This document shows, one piece after another, positions 58,340 to 64,000 of a DNA stretch of 64,000 bases (the stretch's first letter is position 1; every line of letters starts with the position of its first letter). Made by a program: the position numbers and the translations under genes. Under the pieces are notes generated by a model that was given only the letters and a program-made list of their open reading frames with translations, did not search any database and was not told where the DNA came from. The DNA is taken from NCBI GenBank assembly GCA_019188255.1, contig JAETXT010000004.1, positions 1,922,001 through 1,986,000 on the forward strand, written 5' to 3'. Origin of the DNA: Verticillium longisporum (lineage: Eukaryota; Ascomycota; Sordariomycetes; Glomerellales; Plectosphaerellaceae).

Positions 58340-60005
58340 TACCTAGATGCATCAGAAGGTTTTGGTATCGCGTGTCAGCAGGCACAAAAGATCTTCGCGG
58401 GGTGGCGCCGAACCAAAGGCAAGTGTAATAGTTGAAGGAGTGAGTGGAGAAAAGCGAGGCTTTAACGTTCCCGTTCGGGGGCTTGGGGGATGCAGGTCTG
58501 TCAAATCATCGTCCCACCTGGCTCTGCCACTGGCGCAGCCACCGGAAGACACCTTGCCTAGTTTGGCATGTCTGTCTGATGGCGTGAGGGGACCCTGCCA
58601 GCTATGCTATGGCCAGGCCCCAAAGAGCCCAGTGATTGTGATGGCAGGACCCTTGGCAAACCGCCAGCCATCCCACGCGCGCTCATTCGAGGTACAGTCC
58701 AATCTTTTCTCGCCCAAGTGTCCTCATCCTGCATGCCATCAGCAAACTTTTTTTTTTTCATCGTGTGCACTGCAACCCATTTTGCATTACACATTCTTGA
58801 CGTCCATGTAACACGAGGTCAAGCGGCACTCGCGGCCCTTTCCCGTCCCGACTGGATGGTCCGAGGTAACAGTCATGACAAAGGTCGAATGTGGCTCGAC
58901 CCAAGCCGTGCACCGTGCGCCCCAGGTGTCAGCCAAAGGGGGCTCCTAGGTGCCTTCGGTACCTACCTAGGTCGGTGGTGCCCTGTGAGTGTTAGGGGAT
59001 CAGTCAGTGGATGGAGTACTTGCTGTACGTGGTTGGGCGCTCTCCGCAATCTTGTTTGGTGGGGATGCTGTGCTATCTTGCTTTTCATAACTGCTGCCGA
59101 TGCCACCTTGATCCTATTCTTCAATCGGCTCTGATAAGCGTCAGGTCAAGAGACCGGCCTCGAGATGGACACACGTTCGGTTGCCTTGCCCTGGGCTTGT
59201 AGCTGCGACTCCAGGGGACAAAGAAGTAGGTAGGGACAGTCGTAGTCAGGTCGATCAACGCTCGGGACCGATGCAGCTGGCTGCAGATAGGTAGCAAGAA
59301 TGGCACCGCTCGGCTCTTGCGTGCTTCCAACGGCTGCCCTCGTGCTTCACTTCCCGTCCGCTCTTTCCCTGAACAACCCCCCACCCCAGCATCCTTGTCA
59401 ACGCCAATGCGACGAGTCGCCCGTCCTTCGTCCCTGCCCCAGCCCAGATAAGCATCCGATTGTTCCTTCCTCTTCCCCCATGTCTGTCCACCAACGTCCG
59501 CCCATTTCCACCAGATGGTGCCTTCCCGCCCCCCCAGCCCAGCCCCCATGCATCCAGGAACACCGCCGCGTCCTTCTCTCCGTTCCTCTTCGTCGCCTTC
59601 GCAAGACTTCATCTCACCGAGTCGCTGACAACAAGACGCCCATCTTGATCCCATCCCTTGCGAAACGCTTCCAGGCGCTCGATCTGGCCTTGTCAGATTC
59701 CTCGAGTCGCCACGACCCACCACCAATCATCTCGCCTCGACTCTCGAACATTTGAACCCTCGAATCTCCCTGCTCCCCCTCACGACTCACCACTGGAATG
59801 CCGCTGTTCAGATACCCGCCCAACGTGTGATTATTGACCCTCCACATCGACTGCTGCCACAATCATTGCCGGTAGTTCTCATTGTTGCCGCTGCTGCCGC
59901 CAGCCTCCCTCTGCGGTTCCCAGGAGACGCTCCGTCCCGTCCCAAGGCGGGCCATTTACGACCCCGCCCACGCCCAAAGCCCTAGGGACTCCCGCCGTCC
60001 AGACC
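58340..60005. other. Upstream region of the amino acid permease
   Basis: No gene supported on either strand. TACCTACCTAGG words at about 58960-58970. Several GATA-type sites, listed separately. A long CT/C-rich leader of about 600 bp precedes the permease start. Confidence 0.5.
59073..59451. promoter_or_regulatory. Cluster of HGATAR sites (candidate AreA/NIT2 sites)
   Basis: AGATAG on the minus strand (59073-59078), TGATAA (59132-59137), AGATAG (59285-59290) and AGATAA (59446-59451) lie 0.55-0.95 kb before the permease start. Nitrogen-regulated permeases in fungi are usually under GATA-factor control. Four sites in 380 bp is suggestive only, since the motif is short. Confidence 0.35.
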
Positions 60006-61841
60006 ATGGCATCGCACCGGGATATAGAGCTCAACACACTCAAGTTCAAAGAGGACTCCTTAGGCCAGGGGAGCAGCTACAGCATGCGCGACTTCAGCCT
60101 GCGCGAGAGCGTCTACGACGCCTCCTCCAGCCCTTCTCGCTGGAAGCGCTTCGCCGAGAGCTTCCAGCGCGATCCCGACCGCAGCATCCTGCCCAAGCCC
60201 TCCAGCGCCACCGGCTTCCTCGACGAGGATGGCGAGGAGCACGAGCTCGACCCTCATTACTATGACCTACGCCAAGCCACCCTGCAGACCGTCAACTCGA
60301 ACCTCGTGAGGAGTCTCAAGGGCCGTCACCTACAGATGATCGCCATTGGAGGCTCCATCGGTACCGGTCTGTTTGTTGCTTCAGGCCGCGCCCTCGCCAA
60401 CGGAGGGCCAGCTTCCTTGCTCATCGCCTTTTCGCTCGTCGGCGCCATGCTGTACTGTACATGTCAAGCTCTCGGTGAGCTGGCCGTGACCTTTCCCGTC
60501 GCCGGATCCTTCTCGGCCTACTCGACGCGCTTTATCGACCCCTCTTGGGGCTTCGCCATGGGATGGAACTATGCTTTCCAGTGGCTTATTGTGTTGCCGC
60601 TGGAGATTATCGCCGCTTCTATTACCATCAACTATTGGGATGAGTCGGTGACGCGCGCCATCTTTGTCACCATCTTCCTCATCGGTATTATCGGCATCAA
60701 TATGTTCGGCGTTAAGGGTTATGGCGAGGCTGAGTTTATCTTCTCTCTCATCAAGATCATTGCCGTCATCGGATTCATCTTGCTCGGCATTGTTCTCAAC
60801 ATTGGTGGCACCCCGGGCGAGGGTTATGTTGGTGGGCGCTACTGGCAAAACCCGGGCGCCTTCAACAACGGCTTTAAGGGCCTCTGCTCCGTCTTTGTCA
60901 CTGCCGCCTTCGCCTTTGCCGGCACCGAGCTGGTTGGTCTCGCCGCTGCTGAGACGGCCAACCCGCGCAAGTCCCTGCCTACCGCTATTAAGCAGGTTTT
61001 CTGGCGCATCACGCTATTCTACATTGTCGCCCTTACCCTCGTCGGCCTTCTCGTGCCACACAACGACCACCGTCTCATGGCCGTCGAGTCCCCGATCAAC
61101 GCTACCGCCTCCCCATTCGTCATCGCCATTGAGGAAGCCAAGATCAGCGTCCTTCCCGATATCATGAACGCCGTCATTCTCATCGCCGTCCTCTCCGTCG
61201 GCAACTCGGCCGTATTCGGTTCCTCCCGTACTCTCGCCGCTCTGGCCGACCAGAACCAGGCCCCCCGCATTTTCTCGTACATTGATCGCAAGGGCCGGCC
61301 TCTGATGGCCATTGGTGCGGCCGCCATTGTCGGCCTCCTTTCTTATATCGCGGACATGCCTGAGCAGTCCGACATTCTTGACTGGCTCCTCGCTACTTCA
61401 GGACTATCTTCGATCTTCACATGGGCCTCCATTTGCTATTGTCACATCCGCTTCCGCCAAGCCTGGCGCGCCGCCGGCCATCACCCGAGCGAACTCGCCT
61501 GGCGGTCCCAGGTCGACGTCTCCGGCTCTTGGTGCGGCCTCATCATGAACTGTATCGTCCTCGTGGCGCAGTTTTGGGTAGGCGCATGGCCCATCGAGGT
61601 CGACGAGCTCGACAGCAAAGGCATAGCAAAGTCCTTCTTCCTGCGCTACCTGGCCGCCCCCGTCGTCGGAGTGTTTTACATCGGCCACAAGCTCTACTAC
61701 CGAACGACATGGGTCAGACTGTCCGACATGGATGTGGACACGGGACGACGGGATTTCCACCTCAACATCCTGATATCTCAGGAAGAGGAGGAGAAGAAGA
61801 CGTGGCCAAGATGGAAGAAGGTGTACAAGTTCCTGTGTTAG
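60006..61841 (+). CDS. General amino acid permease (YAT/GAP1-like)
   Basis: Plasma-membrane amino acid/proton symporter of the fungal YAT family. 611 residues, one exon, no disruption. N-terminal cytosolic region of about 95 residues, then NSNLVRSLKGRHLQMIAIGGSIGTGLFVASG, the family signature at helix 1. About twelve membrane helices follow, for example LIVLPLEIIAASITINYW, IFVTIFLIGIIGINMFGVKGYGEAEF and FAFAGTELVGLAAAE. The consensus GGRYWxxPGAF loop is present. The C-terminus ends KVYKFLC, close to the tail found in GAP1-type permeases. Substrate range cannot be told from sequence. The upstream GATA-like sites suggest nitrogen control. Confidence 0.93.
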   Translation: MASHRDIELNTLKFKEDSLGQGSSYSMRDFSLRESVYDASSSPSRWKRFAESFQRDPDRSILPKPSSATGFLDEDGEEHELDPHYYDLRQATLQTVNSNLVRSLKGRHLQMIAIGGSIGTGLFVASGRALANGGPASLLIAFSLVGAMLYCTCQALGELAVTFPVAGSFSAYSTRFIDPSWGFAMGWNYAFQWLIVLPLEIIAASITINYWDESVTRAIFVTIFLIGIIGINMFGVKGYGEAEFIFSLIKIIAVIGFILLGIVLNIGGTPGEGYVGGRYWQNPGAFNNGFKGLCSVFVTAAFAFAGTELVGLAAAETANPRKSLPTAIKQVFWRITLFYIVALTLVGLLVPHNDHRLMAVESPINATASPFVIAIEEAKISVLPDIMNAVILIAVLSVGNSAVFGSSRTLAALADQNQAPRIFSYIDRKGRPLMAIGAAAIVGLLSYIADMPEQSDILDWLLATSGLSSIFTWASICYCHIRFRQAWRAAGHHPSELAWRSQVDVSGSWCGLIMNCIVLVAQFWVGAWPIEVDELDSKGIAKSFFLRYLAAPVVGVFYIGHKLYYRTTWVRLSDMDVDTGRRDFHLNILISQEEEEKKTWPRWKKVYKFLC

Positions 61842-62696
61842 CCGCCGTTCTGGAGAGGAACAAGCATGGTGTGTGAGGGTCGGTAGTGGATGGGTACGGG
61901 TAGCCTGGCGTTTGGCGCTTTTTTTTCGGATTCCCATGGAGTAATGATTTGAATACGTGTTCCCAGGGCGCGGCAGGGGAGGCAAGGATCCCTGGTTTCC
62001 TCATCCTCCTCTCTTGGCTGCAATGCGATATGATGGGACGTCATGGATTGAAGGGCCGGCAATTCTAGGATATGAGATGACTACGGTTGGTTCGCATTGT
62101 CAGATATAAAGCTGGCACTAGCGCGTATTTGTTTTTTTCCACATGAGGGCAGAATATACCTTGTTTTTACTTTTGAACCCTAAGTCGGGTGAACGTTCGT
62201 AATATCGTAGTAGTGGATGTGACTGAACATTCCGAACACCCGCGCTGACGCAGGCATTCTTATCACCGAATCTTTTTTTAGGTACAGCTGATTAGAGGGA
62301 ACTCTGCAAGTGGATATTTTTTTTTTTTCTGTTTTACTTCCTAGGCTATCAACGGACGTAATACAGGTAGACAACTTGTAGTAAAAATACGCCCTCAAGA
62401 CCATTCGTCTCACGGGAGAGGAGGGGGGGCGGCCTCCCCGGTTATCCAGCACGAACCGTCCCCCTCTCTCCTACCCCAGATGGCGATGCAACAAAACAAA
62501 TTCGGGAGGAAAAACAATGGGGGTAAGCGGGCGAATCTGCGCCGCATGGAGACAAGAATCGAAAGCGAGGTAGCTCATGATTCATAAGCCGCGTGTCCGT
62601 GGCATCGTCAAGTGACAAATTGATGGAAAGAACAGAGAGATTAGATAGAGTGCGGACAAGTCAGACTGCTGTTGCCGCCGGTGCTGCGAGAGTCAC
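61842..62696. other. Tail-to-tail intergenic region
   Basis: 3' ends of the permease (+) and the NTF2-domain gene (-). Poly-T/A tracts; no gene seen. Confidence 0.5.
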
Positions 62697-63959
62697 TTAA
62701 AAGTCCCAGTTGAAGCTTGAGTTCTTCTGCGCTCCCGACGTGCCCTGCTTCTTGCCGTTGTTGGCCTTTGGCGTCGGTTCCGAATCTTCGCCGTAGAGCC
62801 AGTCTCGGTTGGTGCCCTTGCGGCCACCCATGCCGTCGCCGGCAATGTGAATGCCTCCCGCGTTCTCCTTCTTGGCCTCCTCGGCAGGCTTTTGCACCTT
62901 GCTAGGAGCAGGAGACTTATCCTCAATGGCGAAGTGAGGGTCAAAGTCCTTATGGCGGTCCGACAGGTTCGTGATGTTGCCCAGAGCTCGGTTGGGAGCA
63001 GGTGTAGGTGCTGATCCGTCCTCATTGTACAGGTTGTTCTCATACAGATGGGAGCCTTCGTTCTGACCTGCACCGCGGGGCCGGCCAGAGACGCGACTTC
63101 CAGGCTGGGGAAGTCCATCGTCAAGGTATTCGAAATGGGCCTCGGCATCGCGGCGAGGCTTGGGTGGTGCGTGGTGCACAGGGGTCTCCTGAATACCAGA
63201 GTCCTTGTCCGCGTCCCAGTGGCGGACATCCTGGTGGCGGAACGCCTTTGAAGGCTGAGGCTTGTGGGGTGTGGTGAAGTCTTCGAAGGACCAATTTGCG
63301 CCGTTCTTGGCAGGCTTGGGCTTGTGCGCATCGCGAGCGGCAACCGCGGCGGCAGCATCCTGAGGATCAGAGCCATCGGCGAAATCGAAGTGGTTGTACT
63401 TGGTGGGATGAGGGCGGTAGGCCTTGCTGGGGCTCATGGTAGCCTCGGGCGATTCAGGCTCCAGTGGCGCATTGGGGTCAGCGTCGAAGAGTCGCTGGGG
63501 CTGGAAGTTCTTGCCGGCGCCAATCTTGGGCGCTCGTTCGCGGCCGGCGCTGGGTGAGCTCGGGTCTTCGGCAGGCGCATCCGTCAGGATGTCAGTGAAT
63601 GACCTCTGGTGAGGGCGGGTGCCTGCGTATGGTGACACGATAGACTGGCCGTTGGTCTCGTCAGCCGCCTGCTGCTCGCGAGAGGCGAACAAGGACAGGG
63701 ACGCGTGGGGATCCCTGAGGATGTTCTGGGATGCCCTGCGGGAACGAATCGTGATTTCGTTCGTGTCGGGTGCGCTCGCGATTCTGCCGGAGGCCTTGAG
63801 GGCAGTCGTGATCAACTTGGTTTGCTCCTTGCCATCGCGAATAGGCCAGTTGCGTCCGGACTTGCCAATGATTTCGAGCTGCTTCAGAAGCGAGCCCTGA
63901 TCCCAGGTCAAGCGGATCTGTGTGATCTTGCCTTCGGCATCGAAAGTCACGAAGTGAGT
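62697..63959 (-). CDS. NTF2-domain protein, C-terminal part (5' end outside the window)
   Basis: The exon opens after an acceptor (CTTCCCAG, ending at 63960) with THFVTFDAEGKITQIRLTWDQGSLLKQLE, the last strands of an NTF2-like fold found in a fungal-specific protein family. The long tail of about 380 residues is polar and disordered, with repeated Trp/Phe-centred blocks: YNHFDFADGSD, GANWSFEDFTTP, DVRHWDADKD, AHFEYLDDG, KDFDPHFAIEDKSP, NRDWLYGED and SSFNWDF at the end. These may be short binding motifs. The N-terminal exon(s) lie beyond base 64000. The frame is intact. Function not established. Confidence 0.8.
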   Translation of the reverse strand, partial: THFVTFDAEGKITQIRLTWDQGSLLKQLEIIGKSGRNWPIRDGKEQTKLITTALKASGRIASAPDTNEITIRSRRASQNILRDPHASLSLFASREQQAADETNGQSIVSPYAGTRPHQRSFTDILTDAPAEDPSSPSAGRERAPKIGAGKNFQPQRLFDADPNAPLEPESPEATMSPSKAYRPHPTKYNHFDFADGSDPQDAAAAVAARDAHKPKPAKNGANWSFEDFTTPHKPQPSKAFRHQDVRHWDADKDSGIQETPVHHAPPKPRRDAEAHFEYLDDGLPQPGSRVSGRPRGAGQNEGSHLYENNLYNEDGSAPTPAPNRALGNITNLSDRHKDFDPHFAIEDKSPAPSKVQKPAEEAKKENAGGIHIAGDGMGGRKGTNRDWLYGEDSEPTPKANNGKKQGTSGAQKNSSFNWDF

Positions 63960-64000
63960 CTGGGAAGCCAGGGGTCAGTACACCATGTGGGCAACGGAGT

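Overview
The window is nuclear DNA of a filamentous ascomycete. Genes are split by short introns (about 50 to 220 bp) with GTRNGT donors, CTRAY-like branch points and YAG acceptors, and they sit in long GC-rich intergenic spacers. Coding starts are usually in CACC/GCC-ATG contexts. Dispersed TACCTAGGTA words, a RIP-mutated mariner-like element and the protein set point to Pezizomycotina, probably Sordariomycetes/Hypocreales. The species cannot be named from this window.

Layout. 1-10 kb: the N-terminal part of a Zn2Cys6 transcription factor (-), a 4.7 kb spacer, a divergent kinase-like gene (+, one frameshift) and a SWIM zinc-finger gene (-). 10-17.6 kb: repeats, an intron-containing tRNA-Asn(GTT) and a sulfate permease (-). 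17.6-24.2 kb: BUB2-like TBC protein (+), PAQR/adiponectin-receptor-like membrane protein (-) and THOC5-like subunit (+). 24.1-27.7 kb: empty. 27.7-33.4 kb: family 2 glycosyltransferase (+) and FPR3/4-type nucleolar FKBP (+). 34.4-37.2 kb: NDR-family kinase with three in-frame TAG codons. 37.4-41.4 kb: ISC1-type phospholipase C (-) head to head with a SWD3/WDR5-like WD40 gene (+). 41.7-48.3 kb: UBR1 N-recognin (-). 49.0-53.8 kb: an orphan gene (-), ARPC1 (-), U2B'' (+) and ATG10 (-). 54.8-56.9 kb: ER class I alpha-mannosidase (+). 57.1-58.3 kb: degenerate TIR transposon. 60.0-61.8 kb: amino acid permease (+). 62.7 kb to the end: NTF2-domain protein (-, partial).

Most genes are housekeeping or conserved regulatory genes in no shared pathway: mitotic exit, nitrogen and sulfur uptake, N-degron proteolysis, autophagy, mRNA export, splicing, actin, glycoprotein and sphingolipid processing. 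I see no secondary-metabolite cluster, no CRISPR array and no obvious new multigene system.

Three signals stand out. (1) At least fourteen single-base losses, nearly all in or beside short C or T runs, break ten conserved genes; this looks like homopolymer error in the assembly rather than biology, and every gene below is described across those breaks. (2) The NDR kinase is broken by TAG codons that each fit CpA-to-TpA (RIP-type) change, including TGG-TGG to TAG-TAG. (3) The TIR element shows heavy RIP, and its ends resemble the dispersed TACCTAGGTA palindromes.
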